Assembly (NCBI GenBank): GCA_018268955.1 | Contig: JAFDVO010000015.1 | Location: 85,592-149,591, forward strand | DNA: 64,000 nucleotides | Direction of reading: 5' to 3' | Source of the DNA: Acidobacteriota bacterium | GTDB lineage: Bacteria; Acidobacteriota; Vicinamibacteria; Vicinamibacterales; CAVVIG01 | Shown: piece after piece, positions 45,802 through 55,600 of the stretch | How the letters are laid out: each line of letters starts with the position of its first letter | Position numbering within the stretch: the first letter of the stretch is position 1 | The notes under the pieces: generated by a model | Told to the model about the DNA's origin: nothing | The model's input: the letters and a program-made list of their open reading frames with translations, nothing else | Databases searched by the model: none | Made by a program: the position numbers and the translations under genes

Positions 45802-46890
45802 ATGAACCAGCAGTGGCAGATGGCGGCGGTCCTCGTCGCAGCGTCCCTCACCGCAGCGCCGGTGTTGGCCCAGAACACGTCGTCCGGCCTGTCAGCCGAC
45901 ACGCGGCAGAAGCTGGCGGCGAGCATGGAGAAGGGCGCCGCCTACCTGAAGCAGCAGCAGCACGCGGACGGGACGTGGGAAAACCATCCCGGCATCACCG
46001 CCATGGCTGCGACGGCGCTGTTGCGGCAGACCGGCGTGCCGAAGGCAAACGCGCTGGCGACCACAGGCAAGACACTCGATGCCCTGGCGAAGCTCGCCAA
46101 GCCTGATGGCGGCATCTACGACAAGGACATCCCGCACTACATCACCGCCGTCTCGGTGATGGCCCTGGTGGCGGGCGGCCGACCGCAGGACAAGCCGCTC
46201 ATCGAGAAGGGACGGCGTTACCTCGCCGACCACATCCTCGATGAAGGCGAGGGGATTTCGCCGAGCGACAAGTTGTACGGGGGCATCGGCTACGGCGGCA
46301 ACGCCGGCGTCAGTGCCGACATCATCAGCCTCGAGTACGGCCTTCGTGCGATGAAGGAAGCGGACCTGCCCGCGAACGACCCCGCGTGGGAAAAGGCGAT
46401 CAAGTTCCTCCAACGGACGCAGAACAACAGCGAGACCAACGACCAGACGTGGGCGGCCAACGACGGGGGCTTCATCTATTACCCAGGCAACAGCCAGATT
46501 CGCGACACGACCCGTTCGTACGGGTCGGCCAGCTACGCCGGCATCATGAGCTACTCGTGGGCCAACGTGAAGAAGAGCGACGACCGCGTGCAGGCCGTGC
46601 TCAAGTGGGTCCGCAACAACTATACGGTGGACGAGAATCCTGGCCTGGGGCAGAAGACGCTCTACTACTACTACATGGTCTTCGCGAAGGCCCTGCAGGC
46701 CACGGGAGAGTCCGTGATCGTCGATGCACGCGGCCAGCGGCACAACTGGCGTGAGGACCTCGGGCGCAAGATCCTGTCGCTCCAGCATCCGGAAGGTTTC
46801 TGGGTCAACGAGGATCGCGCCGAAATGCAGGACAACAAGGTGCTGGTCACGTCCTTCACGATGATGGCCATGCAGGCCATCCTGCAGTAG
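45802..46890 (+). CDS. Secreted prenyltransferase/squalene-cyclase-like toroid protein (copy B)
   Basis: 362 residues; signal peptide (about 1-23, ending VLAQ). The toroid repeats include YLKQQQHADGTWENHPGIT, LAKPDGGIYDKDIPHYIT, EGEGISPSDKLYGGIGYGG, NDQTWAANDGGFIYYPG and SLQHPEGFWVNEDRAEMQDN. It is a paralogue of the gene at 36980 with the same motif order. The Asp residues of cyclases or prenyltransferases are not arranged as a catalytic site, so a structural or ligand-binding role is more likely. A GGAACGAGCA ribosome-binding region precedes the ATG. It is the first gene of the tightly packed ABC/MoxR/vWA operon, 15 bases before the next gene, which links toroids to that module. Confidence 0.85.
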   Translation: MNQQWQMAAVLVAASLTAAPVLAQNTSSGLSADTRQKLAASMEKGAAYLKQQQHADGTWENHPGITAMAATALLRQTGVPKANALATTGKTLDALAKLAKPDGGIYDKDIPHYITAVSVMALVAGGRPQDKPLIEKGRRYLADHILDEGEGISPSDKLYGGIGYGGNAGVSADIISLEYGLRAMKEADLPANDPAWEKAIKFLQRTQNNSETNDQTWAANDGGFIYYPGNSQIRDTTRSYGSASYAGIMSYSWANVKKSDDRVQAVLKWVRNNYTVDENPGLGQKTLYYYYMVFAKALQATGESVIVDARGQRHNWREDLGRKILSLQHPEGFWVNEDRAEMQDNKVLVTSFTMMAMQAILQ

Positions 46891-46905
46891 CGTCCGGGTG
46901 ATTCC

Positions 46906-48255
46906 GTGTCGGCCAGTGGCAGATGGGTGCGGGTGGCGGCAATCGTGCCGCTCCTCGCCGCCGGTCCCGCGCAGGCAGCCGAGCCTTCGCTGAACGCAAC
47001 CGCCGGCGTTGGCGGTGTTGCGCGCGCCGGGCGCTGGCTGCCTGTGGCCGTCACCATCACCTCGGCCGACGCGCCCCTCGGTGGCGAGGTGAGCGCGACG
47101 TGGGGAGAGACGACCGCCACCCGCGAGGTCGTCCTTGCCGCGCAGTCCAGGACCCGCGTCGAACTCTACCTCCGCGCCGCCGATCCGCGCGACAGCATCC
47201 ACATCGCCTTGCGCCGCACGGCGGCGGATCCGGTTACGCGCGAACTGCCGGTTCAACTCCTCCCAATCGATGTCGATGCTGCCCTGTGCATCGGCCATGG
47301 CGCCGACACATCGGGCACCACTCCGTGCGCCGCGTCGATCGAGGCCGTCGATCTCCCACGATCGCCCCGTGCGTTCGATGTGTTCGACCGCGTGGTGTGG
47401 AACGGTCCGCGTGCCGAGGCTGACGCCCAGCAACGGTCGGCGATCGAAGCGTGGGCGCATACTCGCGACCTCGTAACGAGCGGGGCAATGAGCCAGGCGC
47501 CGCGCCCGCGGCCGGTCGCCGACACACCGATGCTGCCGCAGCCCACCGCGGTGACGCTCGTGGCGGGCGGTCTCGGGTACATCGTGCTGCTCACGGCGGC
47601 GATTCAGGCGAGCGCTTCGAGGGGCCGGCCCATCCTGTTCTGCGGAGCCATCGTCGGCGTCTCCCTGCTCGGGGCCCTCGCTGCAACACTCACCGGGCAC
47701 GGCGGGCCTGCAGCGGCGGTGCTGATCGAGCACGCCACGACCGCCTACCAGCTCGACGTGCATACGTCGCTCGTGACGTCGCGTGCGCAGGCGCGATTCC
47801 CGGCGCGTTCGCGCTACGAAATCCCCGCGGCATTCGACGGTGCCCTGATCGTCGACGACTACCCCCGTCGTCTCGCACGCGCCAACGCAGCCGGACAGCC
47901 AACGCTCGCCGGCACCTACGCACTGGGGACGTCACAGGGCTTCGAGGCCGAAGGCACGCTCGCGTTCACGCCGTTCAGCGTCGACCGGAACGGCGACGCG
48001 GTGCGCGTCCGGAACGTCTCTGGCGAAACGCTGCGCGCGTGTCGTCTCACCGACGGCTACCGCTCGCGCGAGGCAGGCGACCTTCCCCCCGAGGGCAGCG
48101 CCACGCTCACGTCGGGGGACGTGAGGGCACTGCCGACGTTCGCCTGCCACGCACACCGGTTCCCGATACCACTCGAGCCGAGTGGCCGATCCCTGCGCGT
48201 CTCGGGTGACACGGTCGTAAGCATCGCCCTTGGCGCGGTGGAGATCGGCCTGTGA
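46906..48255 (+). CDS. Exported two-TM protein of the MoxR/vWA operon
   Basis: 449 residues from a GTG. A signal peptide (about 8-25) leads to a beta-rich extracytoplasmic domain (about 28-200). Two membrane segments (about 212-232 and 242-264; VTLVAGGLGYIVLLTAAIQA) follow, then a second beta-rich domain (about 280-449). I do not recognise the family, but proteins of this layout accompany Bat/aerotolerance-like operons. The stop overlaps the next GTG start by four bases (GTGA). Possible roles are assembly or sensing at the membrane; this is inference. Confidence 0.75.
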   Translation: MSASGRWVRVAAIVPLLAAGPAQAAEPSLNATAGVGGVARAGRWLPVAVTITSADAPLGGEVSATWGETTATREVVLAAQSRTRVELYLRAADPRDSIHIALRRTAADPVTRELPVQLLPIDVDAALCIGHGADTSGTTPCAASIEAVDLPRSPRAFDVFDRVVWNGPRAEADAQQRSAIEAWAHTRDLVTSGAMSQAPRPRPVADTPMLPQPTAVTLVAGGLGYIVLLTAAIQASASRGRPILFCGAIVGVSLLGALAATLTGHGGPAAAVLIEHATTAYQLDVHTSLVTSRAQARFPARSRYEIPAAFDGALIVDDYPRRLARANAAGQPTLAGTYALGTSQGFEAEGTLAFTPFSVDRNGDAVRVRNVSGETLRACRLTDGYRSREAGDLPPEGSATLTSGDVRALPTFACHAHRFPIPLEPSGRSLRVSGDTVVSIALGAVEIGL

Positions 48256-48956
48256 CGCCGTTCATCCGCCTCGTCAACGTCTCGAAGTCCTTCGGAACCC
48301 GCACGGCGCTCGACGGCGTGCATCTCGATCTCGCGAGAGGCGAATGCCTCGGCGTGACGGGCGGGAACGGCTGCGGTGCGACGACGCTGCTGCTGGTCAT
48401 GGCCGCGCTCCTCGCGCCGACCTCCGGCCGAATCGAGGTCGACGGACTCGACGCGTCCACCAACCTCTGGGCCGTCCGGCGTCGGCTCGCGTACGCGGGT
48501 GGCGCGACTCCGCGAGCGGATCGCGGCACCGTGGGCCAATACATCGCGCTCGTGCGCGAGAACCGCCGCTCCGTCGCACGTGTTCCGGTGCCTGAGGCCG
48601 ACGCGCTCCTGAGGCGTGCGGGCCTCGATCCTGAACTGCCAATGGCCGCGCTGTCGACCGGAGCAGCGCGGCGCGCTGCGAACGTGGCGGCGATCGCGAC
48701 GGGGGCGGACCTCCTCTTGATCGACCGGCCCTTCGACGGCCTCGATGAGCGGGGCCGCGACACGTTCCTGTCCTGGTTCCAGGAACTGCGTTCGGCGGCG
48801 ACGACGATCGTCCTTGCGACCGGGAGCGAGCGTGAGGCCCAGAGCCTCGGCACACGGACAGTGACGCTCGACAGAGGCCGCGTGGTCGCGGACCGGACGG
48901 CCGGTGGGCTCGACACGTGGAGCAGCGGCATGCGCGGCGCGGTGGGAGCGCAGTGA
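48252..48956 (+). CDS. ABC transporter ATP-binding subunit lacking catalytic residues
   Basis: 234 residues, clearly an ABC-fold protein (LVNVSKSFGTRTALDGVHLD at the start), but every active-site motif is altered. Walker A is GGNGCGATT, with A43 where the ATP-binding Lys should be. The signature is LSTGA instead of LSGGQ, Walker B reads LLLIDRPFDGLD with R159 in place of the catalytic Glu, and the H-loop His is Gly (VLATGS, about 191). It is still full length with no frameshift, so it is probably expressed as a non-hydrolysing, regulatory or scaffold subunit. GTG start overlaps the previous stop; its TGA overlaps the next ATG. Confidence 0.85.
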   Translation: MTPFIRLVNVSKSFGTRTALDGVHLDLARGECLGVTGGNGCGATTLLLVMAALLAPTSGRIEVDGLDASTNLWAVRRRLAYAGGATPRADRGTVGQYIALVRENRRSVARVPVPEADALLRRAGLDPELPMAALSTGAARRAANVAAIATGADLLLIDRPFDGLDERGRDTFLSWFQELRSAATTIVLATGSEREAQSLGTRTVTLDRGRVVADRTAGGLDTWSSGMRGAVGAQ

Positions 48957-49600
48957 TGCTGGCGCTTGTCACATGGGGATCGAGGGCTGGTCTGGACGCA
49001 CGGACGACCGCCGCAGTCGCATCCGTGCACGTCCTGCTCCTGCTCCTGTTCGTGCTGGCGTGGCATGACGGCGTGCCGCTCTGGCCGACAAGCTCCCTCA
49101 TCGAACAGCAGGCGCGTGTGCAGACGGCATTCCTGCTGTGGGCGCTGCCGTGGCTGGCGGTGCGCAGCATGCCACGCGTGAGCCATTCGGAGCTCGCCCT
49201 CTCGGCGGCGCTGCTGGCGCGGCGTCCGGGGACACTGGTCCTGGCGCATCTGCTCGGCAGCGCGCTCGTCGTCGTCGCGGTCGTGGTCGCCGCAGTGCCG
49301 GTCGTCGTGCTCGCAGGTCAGATGTCAGTGGCTGCGTTCGACGGCGTCGCCGTCCGCGCGCTGGATACAGGCGCCGTCTGCGCCATGGCGGCGGCGTCTG
49401 CGGCGGTGTGGAGCCTGGTGACTACTGACCGTGTGTGGGCCTGGGTTGGCGCGCAGGGAACCACCTGCGTGATCTGCGTCCCCGCGCTCTGGTGGGGCGG
49501 CCCGTGGCTCGGCGGCGCGATCGGGATTACAGGCGCTCTTGTGACGACCGCGGTGGCCATGTCCACCGCAGACCGGACGTGCAGGTATGTTGCCGACTGA
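48956..49600 (+). CDS. ABC-2-like membrane protein, partner of the degenerate ATPase
   Basis: 214 residues with about six transmembrane segments (for example AAVASVHVLLLLLFVLAWHD and LLGSALVVVAVVVAAVPVVV). That is fewer residues than typical ABC-2 permeases (about 250), but the position directly after the ABC subunit suggests it is its membrane partner. The ATG at 48956 overlaps the upstream TGA by one base; the frame also runs upstream to 48917 as shadow. Its 3' end overlaps the next gene by 14 bases. Function inferred from position only. Confidence 0.7.
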   Translation: MLALVTWGSRAGLDARTTAAVASVHVLLLLLFVLAWHDGVPLWPTSSLIEQQARVQTAFLLWALPWLAVRSMPRVSHSELALSAALLARRPGTLVLAHLLGSALVVVAVVVAAVPVVVLAGQMSVAAFDGVAVRALDTGAVCAMAAASAAVWSLVTTDRVWAWVGAQGTTCVICVPALWWGGPWLGGAIGITGALVTTAVAMSTADRTCRYVAD

Positions 49601-50738
49601 TACGAACTTCGTCGGCGAGACACTCAGCCGCCGGCTGCATGCCTTCCAGCGGCGTGTCGTGATCCTGCGATTCCTGGATCATCTCGTCGCGTTGCTCGCA
49701 GCCGCGCTCCTGACGCTGGCCGTCGTGTCTCTTGCGGCCAAGCCAGAACCTGCCCGGGCTGCACTGTGGTCCGGCGCGGCCATCGTGCTGGCCTCCGTTG
49801 CGGCTGCGGTGCTGACGTCGAGAGAAGGCTGGTCCCGTGCCCGTACGGCGCAGATGCTCGATCGCCGCTTCCGGCTGTTCGACCGGATGACCACCGCCGA
49901 GTCATGCCTCGGCGAGGCGAGCGCTCCGGCCGCACTGGTGGTCGCCGACGCGGCCGCGCACCTCTCCCGCCTGCGTCCGTCCGACGTGACACCAACCTTC
50001 CGTCTGGCACCACGGTGGCTCGGGGTAGCCGCGATCGGATTCGTGCTCGCGACGCTCATCGCGGGACGGCCGACTCCGGACGCTCCAGTGCCGACGGTGT
50101 CGAATGGCGCAGGCAGCACGGGTCCGGACGTCGAGGACGCATCCGGCCAGGGCACAACGCCTCGCTCGGCGAGTGCAACGCCCTCCGCGGCAGAGGCCCC
50201 GACGAGCCGAGACGCTTCCACACCGGAGAGGTCGTCACCGTCGTCTTCTGAGCGTGGTGCGAGTCGAGCCTCGGCGGCGGCGATCGCCACGGCCACGGTC
50301 CCGTCCGCAGGCACGGGTACCGCCGGTACGCGCACGCAGACCTCAGATGCGCGGACCTCGTCGACCATCGCGCTCGGTACGAACGAGGCCGTCGGCCGCG
50401 CGAGCAGCAATGGCTCCAACGTGCGTGCGGCGCAGCCTTCGACAGCAGCGAGGGTGAGCACCGACGGCGTTGGGAACGCCGGAGGGGGTGGTGCTTCCTC
50501 CGGCAACACTGCGGGCAGCGGCGCAGGCGGTGCCGCTGAAACAGAGGCCGCGCCAGGTGCTCGCGACGGTGCGCCGGGCACACGGCGCGCGGCGGCGGCC
50601 TCCCCGCTGGCGCTGGTCGGCGCGCCGGACCCTGAGTCGCCGACCGCACAGGAACGCGTGCCTCCGACCCGTCGTGCGTACGTACGCGAGTACTTCGCCG
50701 CGCTGCGGGCGGGCGGCAATCGACAGGAGGCGCGATGA
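49587..50738 (+). CDS. Membrane protein with long Ser/Thr/Ala/Gly-rich region
   Basis: 383 residues. Two N-terminal helices (about 27-50 and 59-78), a third near 145-162 (WLGVAAIGFVLATLIAGR), then about 180 residues of low-complexity Ser/Thr/Ala/Gly sequence. A conserved-looking tail VPPTRRAYVREYFAALR ends the protein. Such Pro-x-Tyr-x-x-Tyr-Phe tails occur in proteins encoded beside MoxR/DUF58 genes. The low-complexity region is probably disordered and periplasmic or cytoplasmic; topology is unclear. The stop overlaps the moxR start by four bases (ATGA). Confidence 0.75.
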   Translation: MLPTDTNFVGETLSRRLHAFQRRVVILRFLDHLVALLAAALLTLAVVSLAAKPEPARAALWSGAAIVLASVAAAVLTSREGWSRARTAQMLDRRFRLFDRMTTAESCLGEASAPAALVVADAAAHLSRLRPSDVTPTFRLAPRWLGVAAIGFVLATLIAGRPTPDAPVPTVSNGAGSTGPDVEDASGQGTTPRSASATPSAAEAPTSRDASTPERSSPSSSERGASRASAAAIATATVPSAGTGTAGTRTQTSDARTSSTIALGTNEAVGRASSNGSNVRAAQPSTAARVSTDGVGNAGGGGASSGNTAGSGAGGAAETEAAPGARDGAPGTRRAAAASPLALVGAPDPESPTAQERVPPTRRAYVREYFAALRAGGNRQEAR

Positions 50739-51733
50739 CGTCGGAGGTCGCCAGAGTGGAGGCACAGGCTGAGGCCTTCCGCGAGGGGTTTGCGCACCTC
50801 CACCGCGAGATCGGTCGCGTGTTCGTTGGCCAGCCGACGCTGATCGACGGCGTGCTGCTGGCGTTCTTCTGTGGCGGCCACGTCCTCATCGAAGGGCCGC
50901 CCGGACTCGGCAAGACGCTGCTGGTGCGCACGCTGGCAGAAGCGCTGGATCTGGGCTTCTCGCGCATTCAGTGCACGCCGGACCTGATGCCGGCGGACAT
51001 CACGGGCACGAACGTCCTCGTGGAGTCCGCGCCAGGCGTGCACGCGATGACCTTCCAGCCGGGCCCGATCTTCGCGAACGTCGTGCTCGCAGACGAGATC
51101 AACCGAGCGACGCCGCGGACGCAGGCCGCGTTCCTGGAGGCCATGCAGGAGCGGCACGTCACCCTGTTCGGGCAGACGCATCGGCTCGACGAACCGTTCT
51201 GCGTGATCGCGACGCAGAACCCGATCGAGATGGAGGGGACGTTCCCGCTGCCCGAGGCGCAGCTCGACCGGTTCTTCTTCAAGCTGACGGTCCAGAATCC
51301 GTCGATCGCAGACCTGCTGGAGATCGTCATCAGGACGACCGGACCGGAACAGCCGCACGCGACGCCGCGATTCGGTCCTGATGCGGTCCGCGAAATGAGC
51401 GCGATCATCAGGCACGTGAAGGTGGCGGAGCCGGTGCTGCGTTCGGTGCTGCACCTGGTGGCGGCCACGCACCCGTCCTCACCAGACGCCCCGCCGCTCG
51501 TGCGTCAGTACGTCCGCTTCGGCGCCAGCCCCCGGGCGGCCCAGTCGATCATTCTCGCGGCGAAGGCGACCGCGCTCCTGGCCGGCCGCTACAACGTCGC
51601 GGTCGACGACATCGTCCGCGTGGCTGAACCGGCGCTCACGCACCGTGTCCTGCGGAACTTCCAGGCCGACCTGGACCACGTCACCGCTGCGTCCATCGTG
51701 GCGCAGGTGCTCTCACCGCTGCGGAGTGTGTGA
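50735..51733 (+). CDS. MoxR-family AAA+ ATPase
   Basis: 332 residues. Walker A GPPGLGKT (about 54-61), Walker B VVLADEIN, sensor 1 FCVIATQNPIEMEG and the C-terminal lid (about 245-330). MoxR proteins act with vWA-domain partners as chaperones for assembling cofactor-containing or envelope complexes. Here the usual partners follow immediately: DUF58 (start in the stop, TGATG) and the giant vWA protein. Catalytic residues are intact, so it is the active ATPase of the operon. Confidence 0.95.
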   Translation: MTSEVARVEAQAEAFREGFAHLHREIGRVFVGQPTLIDGVLLAFFCGGHVLIEGPPGLGKTLLVRTLAEALDLGFSRIQCTPDLMPADITGTNVLVESAPGVHAMTFQPGPIFANVVLADEINRATPRTQAAFLEAMQERHVTLFGQTHRLDEPFCVIATQNPIEMEGTFPLPEAQLDRFFFKLTVQNPSIADLLEIVIRTTGPEQPHATPRFGPDAVREMSAIIRHVKVAEPVLRSVLHLVAATHPSSPDAPPLVRQYVRFGASPRAAQSIILAAKATALLAGRYNVAVDDIVRVAEPALTHRVLRNFQADLDHVTAASIVAQVLSPLRSV

Positions 51734-52620
51734 TGACCCTGCTCACGAGCGAGGACGTTCGTCGCCTCGACAGGCTCAGCGTCGCCGGCAGGCGCATCGC
51801 ACCGCTTCCTGACTGGCAGGGTGGGCGGACCGCGCGGATGCGCGGGCTCGGCACCGAGTTCCACGACTTCAGGCCCTACCACCCTGGCGACGACCCGCGC
51901 GCGATCGACTGGAACATTCATGCGCGCCTGCGGCAGCTCGTCGTGCGCGTGCCGAGCGCGGACGCGCATCTTGCGGTGCACCTGCTGGTGGACACGAGCG
52001 CGTCGATGGGACTCGGGTCCCCCTCGAAGCTCGCGGTGGCACTCCGCGTGGCCGCCGCGCTGGCCTACACGGCGCTGGCCGGACGTGACGCGGTGGCGGT
52101 CTCCACGTTCGATGCACGGGTGCAACCCCTCGCGCCGTCGGGGCTTGGTCCCGCGCAGGGGCGTCGCATCACCGAGGCGCTCGCCACGCTCCATGCGAGC
52201 GGCGCGTCGTCTGCCGGTCAGGCGCTCGGTGCCTATGCGGGAGCGGTTCGTGGCCCCGGGCTGGCGATTGTCATCTCGGACTTCCTCGATGGGGACGGGC
52301 CCGATGCCGGTCTCCGTGCGCTGCGGCGCTCGGGGTTGACCGCCGGGGCGGTGCGCATTACCGATCGCGAGGAGGAGCGGATCGCGCTCGACGGTGAGGT
52401 CGAGCTGATCGACAGCGAAGCGCCAGACCAGACGCTGCTGGTCGATGCGAACGCCATCGCGTTCTACCGCAGACAACTCGACGAGGTCGGGCGGCGCGTC
52501 GCTGACCAGTGCGCGCAGGCCGGCGCGCCCTACCTCGAGGTGCACACGGCGGACTCCTTCACAGACGTGCTGCAGGCATGCGTGGGGAGCGGACTGCTCG
52601 AGCAGCGGGGGAGTGCGTGA
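51733..52620 (+). CDS. DUF58 domain protein (vWA-like, MoxR partner)
   Basis: 295 residues. The N-terminal DUF58 signature RGLGTEFHDFRPYHPGDDPR, then the vWA-like part with the MIDAS DTSAS (87-91). A late IVISDFLDGDGP holds the second metal motif. Member of the Bat-type set (MoxR-DUF58-vWA). ATG 51733 lies in the moxR TGA; its own TGA overlaps the next ATG by one base. This chain of one-base overlaps indicates translational coupling of the three genes. Probably cytoplasmic, recruited to the membrane by the following vWA protein. Confidence 0.93.
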   Translation: MTLLTSEDVRRLDRLSVAGRRIAPLPDWQGGRTARMRGLGTEFHDFRPYHPGDDPRAIDWNIHARLRQLVVRVPSADAHLAVHLLVDTSASMGLGSPSKLAVALRVAAALAYTALAGRDAVAVSTFDARVQPLAPSGLGPAQGRRITEALATLHASGASSAGQALGAYAGAVRGPGLAIVISDFLDGDGPDAGLRALRRSGLTAGAVRITDREEERIALDGEVELIDSEAPDQTLLVDANAIAFYRRQLDEVGRRVADQCAQAGAPYLEVHTADSFTDVLQACVGSGLLEQRGSA

Positions 52621-55600
52621 TGACCTTCATGCATCCTGCCGCCCTGTGGGCGCTCCTGCTGGTGCCGCTACCGTGGCTGCTCGCGCGCCGTCAACGACGG
52701 CCCCGGCGGGTCGTGTCGAGCCTGCTCGTCTGGCGGGGCGCGCCACCGCCGCCGTCGAGCGGTGCGCGGGTCCGTCCCCGATGGGCGTGGACCCCGTTCC
52801 TGCAGGCTGCGACCATCGCAAGCCTCGTGCTCGCCCTGAGCGGGCCCTCCATTGCCGCTGGTGGCCGGGTGCTGATCATCGTGGACCTGTCCGCGTCGAT
52901 GGGGGCCCTCGACAACGGTCGGTCCCGACTCGCCCTCGCGCGCGAGCAGGCGCGGGGGATCCTCGCAGACGAGGCTGCCTCAACGCCTGTCACTGTGTTG
53001 CTGGCACACGCGTCGGGCACGACACGAGTCGACGGGACCGCCGCTGGTGGCGAGGTGCGCCGCGCGCTCGACGAACTGCAACCGACAGATGCGTTCGCTG
53101 ACCTCGACGCGGCGTTCGCCCAAGCGTCCTCCTCGTCCTTCCGTCGCGCGGTGCTGTTCACCGATCGCGCGGAGCCGGACGGAGCGAAGCCGGACGGGTT
53201 CGACTGGCGCCGTGTCGGCAGGCCGCTCGCCAATCTGGCCATCGTCCGCGCCACGGCGACGAGGGTTGACGAAGAAGCCGTCGACCTGCTGGTGACCGTC
53301 CGGAACGACGGACCGGTTGCCGCGACGACGACGGTGGCTGTCGATGGTGTCGGTGACAAGGCGTCCTTGCAGGTGCCGGCCAGCGGAGAGACGACGACCG
53401 TCCTCAGGATCGAGCCTGCGGATGGGATTGCGGCGATCGCGTTGTCGCCCGGTGATGCGCTGCACGCAGATGACAGGCGGTGGGTCGCGCTCCCGCAAGT
53501 GCGGCGTCTGCGTGTGGGAGTGGTCGGGGAGGCCGGTCGCGCTCTCTCCGCTGCGCTCGCGGCAGACCATCGGCTGGACGTCCTGAGCCTGCGGACGCTC
53601 GACGATGTCGCGCACCTCGACCGCCCGATCGATCTGCTGGTATGCCGGGCCTGCGGAGCGACACCGCGCGGAGTGCACGCGTTGGTCTTCACGCCACACA
53701 CGACAGCAGCAGAGGCTGTCGCTCTGAGCCTTCGACGCGACATCGACCATCCGATTGCTGCGGGACTGGATCTCGGGGATCCGCTCGTTGTCCCCACCAC
53801 GGTCACCGACCCGGCGTCACTCGGTGTCGTGATCGGGTCTGCCGGATCCCAGCCCGTGCTGTTGGCGCTCGATGGGCCGCACCGAACCGTCACGCTCGCG
53901 ATCGATCCCGAGCGCAGTCCGCTGTCCGCGACATCCGCATTCCCGATCCTGATCGCCAACGTTGTGGATTGGCTGGCTCCCCCGAATGCCGTGCCGTCGA
54001 TCACGGCAGGCGAGCCCGTCGCGCTGCGTGCGCCCGAGGGGATCCCTCTCGACTCGGTCGCCGTCACTGGCCCAGACGGCACCTCTCGTTCGCTGGTTCG
54101 CGCGGGCGAAAAGGTAACACTGACCGATACGAATCGCGCGGGCCTGTATCACATCACAAGTAGCGACCGACGCTGGAACGACGCCCTGATTGTCAACCCG
54201 GACGTGCGGGCTGCGAAGGCGGTGTCGGTTCCGGTTGTGCGGCGTCGGCTCACCACGGATGACGAGACCCCCGCATCGAGCGGTGTCCTCGTTCGTGTGT
54301 GCGCCCTTCTGGCATTCGTATCGCTCGTCGTCGAGTGGCGGATGCGCCGCCGGCTCACCGCAGGACGACTGGCCGCCGCGGCCCTGATCGTCGCCGTTGC
54401 GGCTGGCGTGGCGATGTGGCGGCGTCCAGGCGCGATGGATGTGGTCGCGGTCGTGGATCGCTCGTCGAGCATGCCGACCGGGGCCGTTACGGAGGCGGTC
54501 ACACTCGACAGGCTGTGGCAGACGCGGCGAGCGAACGACAGGATCGGTGTCGTCGCGTTCGCGCGCGATGCAGTGGTGCAGGCGGACCCGACCGGTGACC
54601 GCGTTACGCCTGCGGAGGTGACCCTCGACGCATCCGCGACTGACATCGCGTCAGGGCTCGAACTCGCCAGCACGCTCGCCTCCGCTCCGAATCGCCGGCT
54701 GCTGCTTGTCTCCGACGGGCGCGCCACACGCGGCAACGAGATGGCGTCGGCCATGCGCGCGGCTGGTGCGACGCCGATCGACATCCTCCTGCCGGAGGTC
54801 GCACGTGCCCCTGCGCCCACTGAAGTCACCGGCGTCGCCGTCCCCGGGGAACGCCGTGAGCACGAGCCGTTTGTCATCACGGCCGACCTTCACGGCAGGC
54901 CGGGTCAGCGGGCACGCGTGTCGCTCTACCGGGACGATCGGCCGTTTGCCGAGCGGGCCGTCACGCTTGGGACCGACGGCGCGTCGTCCGTATCGTTCGT
55001 GGACGGTGGTGAGAGCACTGGCCGGTACGTCTTCCGCGCGGCGGTCGAGGACGGCGTTGCGTCTTCGGGGCACAGGCGCGTGGATGGTGGCGTGGTGGTC
55101 GTCACCGGGCAACCGAACGCGCTGCTCGTCGCCGAGCGCCCAGCCGCGCTGAGTGCGCCGTTGGCCGCCGCCGGCTTCCGGGTGCAGACGATTCCGCCGG
55201 GGCAGGTCCCAGCCCGGCGCGAGGCGCTCGCCCAGTACGACCTCGTCGTGCTGGACGATGTGAACGCCGAATCGCTCGATGCGACGCAGAACGCGGCGCT
55301 GTCGGCCTTCGTGGAGCGCGACGGGGGAGGGCTCCTCGTTTCCGGGGGCGCAGAGACGCTCGGGCGCAATGGCTATCCGATGACTGCGCTTGGTCCGCTG
55401 CTGCCGATCGACCTGACAGAACACGCCGGAGAGCGCACGCCCGGAACGAATCTCGTCCTGCTCATCGACAAGTCCGGCAGCATGGCGGACCAGTCGCACG
55501 GCGTGGCCGAAATCGACCTGGCCAGGCGTGCGGTGGATCGGGTGCTCGACGTGGTCCCCTCGTCTGACGCTCTCGGCGTGCTCGTGTTCGACGCGGCACC

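Noticed and set aside
34991..46890. Squalene-hopene cyclase or hopanoid biosynthesis cluster
   Set aside because: The proteins are exported, no DxDD-type catalytic motif is visible and no squalene synthase (HpnC/D/E-like) genes are present.
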